From assembly GCF_003667705.1 (NCBI RefSeq), contig NZ_CP033019.1, positions 3,596,001-3,660,000 on the forward strand: a stretch of DNA of 64,000 nt, in the 5' to 3' direction. Positions 26,138 to 34,421 of the stretch are shown here, piece after piece; positions within the stretch are counted from its first letter, which is position 1; every line of letters begins with the position of its first letter. Under the pieces are notes generated by a model, which saw nothing but the letters and a program-made list of their open reading frames with translations, searched no databases and was not told the DNA's origin. The translations under genes and the position numbers were made by a program. The stretch is from Janthinobacterium agaricidamnosum (GTDB lineage Bacteria > Pseudomonadota > Gammaproteobacteria > Burkholderiales > Burkholderiaceae_D).

Positions 26138-27781
26138 ATGTCCCCGCTCGATTCGAGTCAGAATGTCATGAAAAAATGCAGCAACCCGGAGCACCCGCAC
26201 TGTACGTTCTGGGTCTTGCCTGGGGAAACAGTCTGCGCGGGCAACCACCCGCAAGCGACGAATGCCCCCAGCAGCTACGACCTGTTGAGCGCACTGCGCA
26301 GCGCCCGTTCCGAACCATCGGCAACGGCGCTTCCGCACGCCCGTGCGCATGATGCTGCGATGCGCGATGCGGTGATACGCGATGCTGCTCAAGCGGTGAC
26401 CAGCCTGACCAGCCCCATGCCAGCCTCGCCCCCCGCCAGCCTGCCGGCATTTACCCCAGTGCCCGCCGCACAGCCGGCCACTGCGCCCGCTTACCAGCCG
26501 ATACATGCCCACCTGCACATCAGCGGCTTCGATCCCCGTGCGGCAGGCGGACGGCAAACCCTGAAGATGGAATTGCGCGGCATGAGCGCCGCCTGCGCGC
26601 CGCAGCTGACCTTGCGCCTGCGCTCGGACCTGATCCCGCGCGGCGCCGTCCAGCATGATTTCGTGCGCACCACGCGCGGCGACTGGCGACCCGTATTTGT
26701 CGAGTTTTCCTCGCGTAACAAGGAGCACGGGCAATACCAGATCGAGGTGGAAGTACACAGCCACGTCGACGGCGCCGTGGCGCAGAAATGGGTATGCACG
26801 TTTGTCATCCTCGTACCGCGCCGCGACGCCACCCTGACGGAAATCCACCAGATCTTCCTCAGCACGCACAAGAACGTGCGCGTGATGGCCGACGACGCCT
26901 CGATTGCCCGCGTGACGGGCGGCGACGGCTGCAACCTCGACGTCACCGCGCGCAATGCCGGCATTGCCCACGTGGATTTGTCGGCGCCGCAAGGCAAGAT
27001 CGACATGGGTTTTACCACCATCGCCTGGGACGAGGAATTGATCGAAGTCGACCTGCCCGCCGCCAGCCACTGCCATCCGCACCCGAGCCAGGCTGCCTGC
27101 CTCGTCAATGCGGCGCCGGAAGCGGGCGAGCAGCGCCAGATCCGCCTGTTCGCGCTGGAAGAATGCATGCTGGGACGCTTCGAGCTGGTGGACCCCGAAG
27201 CCGATGTGCTGCTCAGCCATTTCAGCCCCGACGGCCAGGACAACAATGGCTTGACGCGCCGCCTGTCGGGCCGCCACGCCATCATCCGGCGCAGCCAGCA
27301 AGGCTTTGAAATCGAAGACGTGTCGCGCTACGGCGTGCTGCTCGACGGCGTCTGGCCCGGCAAGCACAAACCCGTCGCCCTGCGCCTGGGCATGCGCATC
27401 GAATTGTCCGCCAGCATCAAGGGCATCGTCGTGCTCCGCGTCACGGCCATCCTCGCGCACGGCGTGATCCTGCACCGCATCGACCACGGCGCCCGCGCCG
27501 AGTGTTTTTACCTGCTGCTGCCCGACACCCAGCCCACGCCGGCCAGCCACCTGGCCACGCCGCAGGCCGGCTGCCTTCCCCTGCTGTTCCACCGCAACGG
27601 CGGTTTCTGGCATCTGGACACGGCCAGCGGCAAGGAAACCGCGCTGGCCCCGGCCACGGCGCTCGACAAGCTCAGCGGCTTCGCGCGGCACAACCGCTTC
27701 GCCAGCGAACCGTATCCGGAATGCTGGATCATCCGCACCGAAGGCGCAGCGCTGTGCGATAGCACCATGCAAACTGCATAA
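26138..27781 (+). CDS. FHA-domain protein with N-terminal zinc-knuckle-like motif
   Basis: A 547-residue cytosolic protein. The N-terminus has a possible metal site, C14-x7-C22-x10-C33-x3-H37. An Ala/Pro-rich linker follows (about 65-120), then a beta-rich region of unknown fold (about 125-310) and an FHA domain (about 330-430). FHA landmarks LGRF (R347) and LSGRHAII (S377, H380) are present, while the usual asparagine of the peptide loop reads SRYGVLLDG. FHA domains bind phosphothreonine. The region after the FHA domain (440-547) is unrecognised. The ATG at 26138 has GAGGG upstream; MKKCSN at 26168 is an alternative. A PP2C phosphatase and a Ser/Thr kinase are encoded within 9 kb. Confidence 0.85.
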   Translation: MSPLDSSQNVMKKCSNPEHPHCTFWVLPGETVCAGNHPQATNAPSSYDLLSALRSARSEPSATALPHARAHDAAMRDAVIRDAAQAVTSLTSPMPASPPASLPAFTPVPAAQPATAPAYQPIHAHLHISGFDPRAAGGRQTLKMELRGMSAACAPQLTLRLRSDLIPRGAVQHDFVRTTRGDWRPVFVEFSSRNKEHGQYQIEVEVHSHVDGAVAQKWVCTFVILVPRRDATLTEIHQIFLSTHKNVRVMADDASIARVTGGDGCNLDVTARNAGIAHVDLSAPQGKIDMGFTTIAWDEELIEVDLPAASHCHPHPSQAACLVNAAPEAGEQRQIRLFALEECMLGRFELVDPEADVLLSHFSPDGQDNNGLTRRLSGRHAIIRRSQQGFEIEDVSRYGVLLDGVWPGKHKPVALRLGMRIELSASIKGIVVLRVTAILAHGVILHRIDHGARAECFYLLLPDTQPTPASHLATPQAGCLPLLFHRNGGFWHLDTASGKETALAPATALDKLSGFARHNRFASEPYPECWIIRTEGAALCDSTMQTA

Positions 27782-27817
27782 GAACACTGTTGTAAATCTG
27801 CAGTTATCCGCAAGGCA

Positions 27818-27922
27818 CTAGCGTGGTATCAGTACGAGAAAAATCATCGACAATCCCAGAATAAACACCGCTTCCAGCGTAAACACGATGGCGGGAATCT
27901 GCAATTCGCGCGGGATTTTCAT
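27818..27922 (-). CDS. 34-residue single-span membrane peptide
   Basis: A small reading frame: ATG at 27922-27920, TAG at 27818-27820. The peptide starts MKIPRELQIPAIVFTLE, continues with a hydrophobic helix of about 20 residues (IVFTLEAVFILGLSMIFLVL) and ends IPR. A ribosome-site-like AGAGGTG lies 5 bases upstream of the ATG. It sits between the FHA gene and the YdjM-like gene, on the opposite strand to both. Function is unknown. The charged N-terminus, single membrane span and short basic end are typical of regulatory membrane peptides. Support is from composition and ribosome site only. Confidence 0.6.
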   Translation of the reverse strand: MKIPRELQIPAIVFTLEAVFILGLSMIFLVLIPR

Positions 27923-28137
27923 GGCGACACCTCTTAAAACGTAAGACTGCTTTCAGTATAGCGCGCCCTGCGCCAAATACATTATCAGCCGCACAACACA
28001 CTTGACCGGCCGGCATCAGGCGCCGAGTTCGCCATCACGTCCATCCCGACACACAATTTAACACTTTAATAGCAGATATTGCGCAAATAGCCCCCAGCGA
28101 CGCCCTTGCGTACTGTATATTCATCCAGTTAATATCC

Positions 28138-28779
28138 ATGACATTTTACAAAGCGCCTGTGCGGCGTTTTACATTTCCTATGGCTTCCAACAAAGCGCAT
28201 CATGCGACCGGTTGGGCTGCCGGCGTGATCGCCGCGGCCCTGGTCGCGCACGCTGGCGCCGGCGGCCCCTATCAAGTGCTGAGCATGCTCGCCTTTGTCA
28301 TGGGGGCGCTGGGCGGCACGGCGCCGGACTGGCTGGAAGTGGCCTGGTGGGCGCGCACGCACAAGCTGTGGATCACGCACCGCACGTGGACGCACTGGGG
28401 CCTGGCCTGGATCGCCCTGCTCGTCTACACGTATCTGCAATTGCCGTACCACCTGTGGGCGCCGCCCCTGTTCGGCTTTGCCGCCGGCGGCATCATGCAT
28501 CTGCTGGCCGACTGGCCCAATCCGCTGGGGGTGCCGTGGATTTTCCGCCGCCACTCGCTGCGCTGGTGGAAAAGCGGCCGCCACGACATCATCGTCATCA
28601 TCGCCGCCTGGCTGGCCGCCACCATCGTGGCCGACCATGTGTTTTTCGACGGTATCCACTGGCAGCGCACCGTGCTGGCGTTCGACGGCCTGCTGCGCTG
28701 GTCCGCTACTGCCCTGCAGCAAGCCTGGGCGGATCTGCAACAGTGGCAGGAACGCTGGCGCCTCGGTGGCGGACAGTAA
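28138..28779 (+). CDS. YdjM/DUF457-like inner-membrane metal-dependent hydrolase
   Basis: A 213-residue polytopic protein. The motif KAHHATGWAAGVIAA near the N-terminus, the APDWLE and THRTWTHWGLAW segments and GGIMHLLADWPNP supply the histidines and aspartates of the YdjM/DUF457 inner-membrane hydrolase family. The start is uncertain: ATG at 28138 or ATG at 28180 (MASNKAHH), which is closer to the family start. A GC-rich hairpin (AAGCGCC...GGCGTTTT) lies between them. Neither has a clear ribosome site. The sequence ends before an ECF sigma gene. Confidence 0.8.
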   Translation: MTFYKAPVRRFTFPMASNKAHHATGWAAGVIAAALVAHAGAGGPYQVLSMLAFVMGALGGTAPDWLEVAWWARTHKLWITHRTWTHWGLAWIALLVYTYLQLPYHLWAPPLFGFAAGGIMHLLADWPNPLGVPWIFRRHSLRWWKSGRHDIIVIIAAWLAATIVADHVFFDGIHWQRTVLAFDGLLRWSATALQQAWADLQQWQERWRLGGGQ

Positions 28780-28803
28780 TTGACGCCGCCCGCATGGCAA
28801 TGT

Positions 28804-28822
28804 GATAATGAGTATCATTCTC
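28804..28822 (+). promoter_or_regulatory. Fur box upstream of the ECF sigma gene
   Basis: GATAATGAGTATCATTCTC matches the 19-bp Fur consensus GATAATGATAATCATTATC at 16 positions. It lies about 65 bp before the sigma-factor start, so the iron-uptake unit should be repressed when iron is plentiful. Confidence 0.85.
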
Positions 28823-28888
28823 AAACAGCCCAGCCAGCCGGCACCCCGCGTTCCGTCAGCCCAGCCCATCCCTTGCCTGGAGAACGCA

Positions 28889-29407
28889 GTGAGTACCGTC
28901 AGTCCCACCCATGCCAGCCACCTGAGCACCTTGTACAGCGAACACCATGGCTGGCTGTATGGCTGGCTGCGCGGCAAGCTGGGCAACCGCGCCGAGGCGG
29001 CCGACCTGGCGCAGGACACTTTTTTACGCCTGCTGGGCAAGCACGAGGTGGCACCGCTGGCGCCGCTGCGCGAGCCGCGCGGCTACCTGGCGACCATCGC
29101 GCGCGGCTTGCTGATCGACCGCTACCGGCGCCAGGCGCTGGAACAGGCCTATCTGGAAGCGCTGGCCCAGCAAGCCGAGCCGATATCGATCTGCGCCGAA
29201 ACGCACGCCATCATCATCGAAACCCTGTTCGCCATCGACCGCCTGCTCGACCGCCTGGGCGCGCGCACGCGGGCCATCTTCCTGCTGGCGCAAATCGAAG
29301 AACTGAGTTACGTGGACATCAGCCGGCGCCTCGGCGTGTCCTTGCCCACCGTGAAAAAGCACCTGGTGCGCGCCTACACGGAATGCCTGATGCTGGCGGC
29401 CGGCTGA
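28889..29407 (+). CDS. ECF sigma factor, FecI-like
   Basis: A 172-residue RNA polymerase sigma factor. Region 2 (LYGWLRGKLGNRAEAADLAQDTFLRLL) and region 4 (LAQIEELSYVDISRRLGVSLPTVKKH) are clear. The GTG at 28889 with CTGGAGAACGCA upstream is preferred; an open frame from 28802 would run through the Fur box. It overlaps fecR by one base (TGATG), and a STN-domain TonB receptor follows. That is the FecI-FecR-FecA surface-signalling layout. The siderophore is unknown. Confidence 0.92.
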   Translation: MSTVSPTHASHLSTLYSEHHGWLYGWLRGKLGNRAEAADLAQDTFLRLLGKHEVAPLAPLREPRGYLATIARGLLIDRYRRQALEQAYLEALAQQAEPISICAETHAIIIETLFAIDRLLDRLGARTRAIFLLAQIEELSYVDISRRLGVSLPTVKKHLVRAYTECLMLAAG

Positions 29408-30375
29408 TGTTTTCCCCTTCCACCCCGCAGTCAGCGCCCATCCCCCGCAAGGTGCTGGCCGCCGCCGCCCACTGGCATGTGGAACTCCAGTGCGGCAGCG
29501 CCGACCCGGCCGCCCTGCAGGCATGGCGCGACGCCAGCGCCGAGCATGACCGGGCCTGGGCGCTGCTGCAGCGCATGGACGGCCAGCTGGCCATCATACC
29601 GCCGGCGCTGGCAATTCCTGCCCTGCAGGCGGCGCAGCAGCGACGGCGCAGCGCCGCGAAAATGCTGGCCATGCTGGTGGCGGCCGGCGGCGGCATCATG
29701 TTGGGCCAGGCGGGCTTGCAGTCCGCCCCCTGGCAAGCGTGGACGGCGTCCTTGCGCACGGCGCCGGGCCAGCGCCGCCACGTGACGCTGGCCGATGGCG
29801 GGCGCATGGAGATGAATACGGACAGCGCCGTCGACGTCGATTACAGCGCCGCGCGCCGCCGCATCCGCCTGCATCACGGCGAAGTCATGATCACGACGGC
29901 GCCCGATGCGCGCCCCTTCCTCGTCGACACGCCGCACGGCGTGATCCGCGCGCTGGGCACGCGCTTCGGCGTGCGCTGCGATGACGGTGGCAGCGTCGTC
30001 AGCGTCTTCGAACACGCCGTGGAAGTGCGCGGCGCGGCGCGCCCGGATGCCGTGCGTCGCCTGGAAGCGGGGCAGCAGCTGCGCTTTGGCGGCACCGGTC
30101 TGGAAGCCGTGCTGGCCATGCCCGCGCACCAGGACAGCTGGCTGCGCGGCATGCTGGTGGCGGCAGACTGGCCGCTGCAACGGCTGGTGCAGGAACTGTC
30201 GCGCTACCGGCGCGGACGCCTGGCCTGCGACGCGAGCGTGGCGCAACGCCCCGTCACGGGCACTTACCGGCTCGACGATATCGACGCCGTGCTGGAAAGC
30301 CTGTGCGCCTCGCACGGACTGCAAGTGACCTACTTCACGCGCTACTGGGCCACGGTGGCGGCCCGTTCAAGCTAA
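29407..30375 (+). CDS. FecR-like anti-sigma/sigma regulator
   Basis: A 322-residue FecR-family protein. The N-terminal DUF4880-like cytosolic part (AAAHWHVELQCGSADPAALQAW...RAWALLQRMDGQL) is followed by one membrane segment (about 79-100). The FecR periplasmic domain follows (RHVTLADGGRMEMNTDSAVDVDY, then HGVIRALGTRFGVRCD). It should transmit the ligand-bound signal from the TonB receptor to the sigma factor. Translationally coupled to the sigma gene. Confidence 0.92.
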   Translation: MFSPSTPQSAPIPRKVLAAAAHWHVELQCGSADPAALQAWRDASAEHDRAWALLQRMDGQLAIIPPALAIPALQAAQQRRRSAAKMLAMLVAAGGGIMLGQAGLQSAPWQAWTASLRTAPGQRRHVTLADGGRMEMNTDSAVDVDYSAARRRIRLHHGEVMITTAPDARPFLVDTPHGVIRALGTRFGVRCDDGGSVVSVFEHAVEVRGAARPDAVRRLEAGQQLRFGGTGLEAVLAMPAHQDSWLRGMLVAADWPLQRLVQELSRYRRGRLACDASVAQRPVTGTYRLDDIDAVLESLCASHGLQVTYFTRYWATVAARSS

Positions 30376-30489
30376 TTACTTTCAGTTTTTTTTGCGCCAG
30401 GGGTTGGTGTTTCGCTGCGCTGCTTCGGCTTGACAGGTAAGAAGCCGATTCATCCACCATTGACCATATCCTGAGCAGAAAGACCGAGC

Positions 30490-32973
30490 ATGCAGCTGAC
30501 CACCCCCGTCCTACATCCCGCCGCGCGCGCCATCCGCCTGGCCGTCCTCGCCATGGCGTGCGCCGCCCCCGCCGTCTTTGCCGCCGCGCCCGCGCTGGCG
30601 CAAGGCCAGGCCGCCGCTTCAAGCGCTGCGCCGCAAGCCTACGCCATTGCGGCCGGCCCGCTGGCCACCGCTTTGAACGATTTTGCCGTCGCCGCCGGCG
30701 TCAGCCTGTCGACCGATCCCGCGCAGACGCGCGGCCTGCGCTCGCCCGGCGTGCGCGGCAGCCACAGTGTGGCGCAGGGCTTTGCCCAGGTATTGGCCGG
30801 CAGCGGCCTGGAAGCGGTGCAGCTGCCGAACGGCGCCTACGTGCTGCGCCAGGCGGCACCCTCCTCCGCGCCGGCGGCCGGCGTGGAAAAGACCATGGCG
30901 CCCGTGGTCGTGAACGCCAGCATGGAGCGCGACCCCGTCAGTGAACACAGCAACTCGTACGCGGCGCGCGCCGTCACCGTCGGCAAGGGCGTGCAGACCG
31001 TGCGCGAGATTCCCCAGTCCGTCAGCGTCGTCACGCGGCAGAAGATGGATGACCAGAACCTCAACTCCATCGACGCCGTGCTGGCCAACACCACCGGCAT
31101 CACCATGTACGACAGCCCCATGGGCGGGCGCTATGTATATTCGCGCGGCTTCATGGTCGACACTTACCAGTTCGACGGCGTCAACCGCGCCATGTACTAC
31201 CCGCAGGCGAACAGCTTCACCAGCAATACGGCCATGCTCGATCGCGTGGAGATCGTGCGCGGCGCCACGGGCCTGCTGCAGGGCACGGGCTCGCCGGGCG
31301 CCGCCATCAACATGGTGCGCAAGCGCCCGATGGCGGAAAAACAGGTGCAGCTGGCGCTCAGCGCGGGCCGCTGGAACGACGTGCGCGGCGAAGTCGATGT
31401 CACCGGCCCCTTGAACGAATCGGGCAGCATCCGCGGCCGCGCCGTGGCCGCGCATGACCAGCGCGATTATTTTTATGACGTGGCCGACAGCCGCACGGAC
31501 GTGCTGTACGGCGTGCTGGAATTCGACCTGGCGCCGGGCAGCAAGCTGACGACGGGCGCCAGCTACGAAAAACTGCACGCGACGCCCTTCTTTTCCGGCA
31601 TGCCGCGCTACCGCGACGGCAGCGATCCGAAACTGCCCCGCGAGACTTTCCTCGGTGCCGACTGGAACCGCTGGGCTAGCCGCCAGACGGCCGTCTTCGC
31701 CGAATTCGAGCACCGCTTCGACGCCGACTGGTCGCTCAAGGCCAGCGCCAACTACACGCGCGAGCGGCATGACGTGAAATACATGTTCAGCCAGGGCGCG
31801 ATCGACCCCGCCACCCTGGCCGGCATGATGATGTTTGGCGGCGTGTTCGACTACGGCAGCACCAACAAGGGCCTCGACCTGTCGCTCGACGGCAAATTCA
31901 ACGCCTTCGGCCGCCGCCACGGCTTCAGCGCCGGCATCAGCACGAACCGCCTGGAAAGCGACAGCGATTTCAGTCTGGCCCTGCTGCAGCAAGCGAACAA
32001 TCCGCTGCAGCCGAATCACGGCGTGGCCGAACCGAGCGACGCCTGGTTCCGCGAACACAGCTACCGGGGCGATCCCAGCGTAACAAAAATGACGCAGACG
32101 GGCGCCTACGGCGTGGCGCGCTTCAGCGTCAGCGATCCGCTCACCGTAGTGGCGGGCGCCCGCGTGTCGAACTACAAATGGAGCAGCGTGTACCGCGACA
32201 CGGGCGAGGTGTACATCGACCCGTACCGCGAAAACGGCGTCGTCACGCCGTATGGCGGCGTGATCTATGCATTCGACAAGCGCTGGTCCGGCTACGCCAG
32301 CGTTTCCGACATCTTCCAGCCGCAAAACCAGCGCACGGCCGATGGCGCCCTGCTCGACCCGCTCAAGGGCCGCAACCTGGAAGTGGGCGTCAAGGGTGAA
32401 CTGTTCGACGGCAAGGTGAACACCTCGCTGGCGCTGTTCCGCATCGAGCAGCGCAACCGCGCGGAACTCGACCTGGCTAATACCTGCTCCAGCGGCACGG
32501 AGTGCTATTTCTCGACGGGCAAGGTGCGCAGCGAAGGCCTCGATGCGGAAATCAGCGGCGAAGTGGCGCCGGGCTGGCAGCTGTTCGCCGGCTACACGCT
32601 GAACAATTTCAAGTACCTGGAGCAGACGTCGAACGCGGGCGTGATGTTCGCCAGCACCTACTCGCCGCGCCACATGCTGCGCGCGTGGAGCGACTACCGC
32701 CTGCCCGGCGCCTTGCAGCAGTGGAGCGTGGGCGGCGGCGTGAACTTCCAGACGGAGAGCTCGCGCGTCACGCGCGACGTGACCGTGGCGCAGGGCGCGT
32801 ATGCCTTGTGGAGCGCGCGCGCCGCGTACCAGATCGACCGCAACTGGACGGCGTCGCTGTCCGTGACGAACTTGCTCGACAAGCGCTACTACCAGACGGT
32901 GGGCGCGCCGGCCTGGGGCAATTTCTATGGCGAGCCGCGCAAGGCGCAACTGACCTTGCGCGCGCGCTTCTAA
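30490..32973 (+). CDS. TonB-dependent ferric-siderophore receptor with signalling domain
   Basis: An 827-residue outer-membrane receptor of FpvA/FhuE type. A signal peptide ends near PALAQG. An STN signalling domain follows (AYAIAAGPLATALNDFAVAAGVSL, about 50-120), then the plug (TVREIPQSVSVVTRQKMDDQ, DRVEIVRGATGLLQGTGSPG). A barrel ends in aromatic LRARF. The signalling domain talks to the preceding FecR. A pair of cysteines (NTCSSGTECYF) sits in an outer loop. The 114-bp spacer after fecR holds a possible promoter (TTGACA at 30431) and no gene. Confidence 0.95.
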   Translation: MQLTTPVLHPAARAIRLAVLAMACAAPAVFAAAPALAQGQAAASSAAPQAYAIAAGPLATALNDFAVAAGVSLSTDPAQTRGLRSPGVRGSHSVAQGFAQVLAGSGLEAVQLPNGAYVLRQAAPSSAPAAGVEKTMAPVVVNASMERDPVSEHSNSYAARAVTVGKGVQTVREIPQSVSVVTRQKMDDQNLNSIDAVLANTTGITMYDSPMGGRYVYSRGFMVDTYQFDGVNRAMYYPQANSFTSNTAMLDRVEIVRGATGLLQGTGSPGAAINMVRKRPMAEKQVQLALSAGRWNDVRGEVDVTGPLNESGSIRGRAVAAHDQRDYFYDVADSRTDVLYGVLEFDLAPGSKLTTGASYEKLHATPFFSGMPRYRDGSDPKLPRETFLGADWNRWASRQTAVFAEFEHRFDADWSLKASANYTRERHDVKYMFSQGAIDPATLAGMMMFGGVFDYGSTNKGLDLSLDGKFNAFGRRHGFSAGISTNRLESDSDFSLALLQQANNPLQPNHGVAEPSDAWFREHSYRGDPSVTKMTQTGAYGVARFSVSDPLTVVAGARVSNYKWSSVYRDTGEVYIDPYRENGVVTPYGGVIYAFDKRWSGYASVSDIFQPQNQRTADGALLDPLKGRNLEVGVKGELFDGKVNTSLALFRIEQRNRAELDLANTCSSGTECYFSTGKVRSEGLDAEISGEVAPGWQLFAGYTLNNFKYLEQTSNAGVMFASTYSPRHMLRAWSDYRLPGALQQWSVGGGVNFQTESSRVTRDVTVAQGAYALWSARAAYQIDRNWTASLSVTNLLDKRYYQTVGAPAWGNFYGEPRKAQLTLRARF

Positions 32974-32979
32974 GCCAGC

Positions 32980-33867
32980 TTATGCCGGAGGACGCAATGG
33001 CGCCTTCGGCAACGGGATGAATTCCGTCTCGCCCGGCACTTGTCCCATGCGCTGGGCGCTCCAGTCGTCGGCCGCCTGCGACAGGCGCTCCTTGCTCGAC
33101 GAGACGAAATTCCAGAACAGGTAGCGGTGGCCGTCCAGCGGCTCGCCGCCGATCACGACGAACTGCACCGGGCCGCCGCCTGTCGTCACGACAGGCGCCT
33201 TACCCTCTTCCAGCAAGGCCATGGTGTTTGGCAGCAGCGCCACGCCGTCGACCAGCACCTCCCCGCTGATCGGATAGATCGCCGCTTCCGCCGGCAAGCC
33301 ATCCAGCCGCAACTCGCGCCCCGCCTGCAGCGCTACATCGAGGTACAGCGTCTGCATGTAGGTGCGCACGGGCGAAGTCTGGCCAAACGCCGTGCCAATG
33401 AGGACTTTCACCACGGCGCCATCGAACGTCACGACGGGAATGTCGGCCTGCGGCGTGTGCGTGAAACTCGGCGCATCTTCCTCGTGCGCCTTTGGCAGCG
33501 CGGCCCACAGCTGCAAGCCGTGCGTGCGGTGCGGTTGTCCCGCCAGGTCGTGCGGCGTGCGCTCCGAATGCACGATGCCGCGTCCGGCCGTCATCCAGTT
33601 GATGGCGCCCGGTTCGATGCGCTGGCAGGAACCGATGCTGTCGCGGTGGTCGATCGCGCCCTCGAACAGATAGGTGACGGTGGCCAGGCCGATATGCGGA
33701 TGCGGGCGCACGTCGTGGTTGGCGTCGGGCGCCACGTCGATGGGGCCGAAATGGTCGAAGAAGATGAAGGGGCCGACGGCCTGCTTTACTGCGGAAGGCA
33801 GCAGGCGCCGCACGACGAAGCCGCCGCCCAGGTCTTTTTCGTGGCTTTTCAGGATGGCCGCGCTCAT
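32980..33867 (-). CDS. Pirin-family protein
   Basis: A 295-residue bicupin. The pirin N-terminal metal site is present in HPHIGLATVTYLFEGAIDHRDS, with a further residue in GRGIVHSE. The C-terminal pirin domain follows (about 180-285). Some bacterial pirins are quercetinases; the role here is unknown. The start MSAAILKSHEK overlaps the osmC stop (ATGA). It is convergent with the TonB receptor, with 6 bp between stops. Confidence 0.9.
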   Translation of the reverse strand: MSAAILKSHEKDLGGGFVVRRLLPSAVKQAVGPFIFFDHFGPIDVAPDANHDVRPHPHIGLATVTYLFEGAIDHRDSIGSCQRIEPGAINWMTAGRGIVHSERTPHDLAGQPHRTHGLQLWAALPKAHEEDAPSFTHTPQADIPVVTFDGAVVKVLIGTAFGQTSPVRTYMQTLYLDVALQAGRELRLDGLPAEAAIYPISGEVLVDGVALLPNTMALLEEGKAPVVTTGGGPVQFVVIGGEPLDGHRYLFWNFVSSSKERLSQAADDWSAQRMGQVPGETEFIPLPKAPLRPPA

Positions 33868-34262
33868 GCCAGCACCGTCGTGATTTCCGTGGTGACGGCC
33901 GTCATCAGCTTGTGGATCGGGCATTTGCCGGCCACGGCCAGCAATTCCTGGCGCTGCGCATCCGTCAGCTCGCCCGTCAGGTGCAGGGTGGCGGCCAGGC
34001 GGTACACGCCCTTGCGCTCGTCGCTGGCATCGCGCTCGGTCGACACTTCCACGTGTTCCAGCGGGATGCCTTTGTGTCTGGCGTACCAGACGACGGTGAG
34101 CGCCTTGCAGGCCGACAGGGCCGCGTCGTACAGGTCGTGCGGCGAAGGGCCGGCGTCGCCGCCGCCCTCCTCCACCGAGGCGTCGGCGGAAATGATGTGA
34201 TCGCGCACGTGCACGATGTGGCGCATGGGCTGCGACTGGTCGCGGATGGCTTTGATGGTCAT
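33864..34262 (-). CDS. OsmC-family peroxiredoxin-like protein
   Basis: A 132-residue OsmC/YhfA-like protein. It has the two redox cysteines in SACKALTVVWYARHKG and GKCPIHKLM, typical of OsmC proteins that reduce organic hydroperoxides. It heads a two-gene unit with the pirin gene (4-nt overlap). The pairing suggests oxidative-stress protection. Its upstream region of about 160 bp reaches the end of the kinase gene. Confidence 0.9.
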   Translation of the reverse strand: MTIKAIRDQSQPMRHIVHVRDHIISADASVEEGGGDAGPSPHDLYDAALSACKALTVVWYARHKGIPLEHVEVSTERDASDERKGVYRLAATLHLTGELTDAQRQELLAVAGKCPIHKLMTAVTTEITTVLA

Positions 34263-34421
34263 GGCGTTCCTTGGTGCGTTTGGAAAGCCACAATTTACAC
34301 CGTTTGCCCGCTTGGCGCAGCCCGCTCTCCTGCTACCTGGTCATATGATACGGAAGACGGCGTCGGCCATCAGCGCCATTTCTTCCGGGTCCGGCGTGAC
34401 GACGCCAGGCGCCGTACTTGC

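Noticed and set aside
27804-28016. 70-codon minus-strand frame over the 34-residue gene
   Set aside because: No ribosome site and no recognisable features; the shorter overlapping frame has both a ribosome site and a membrane helix.
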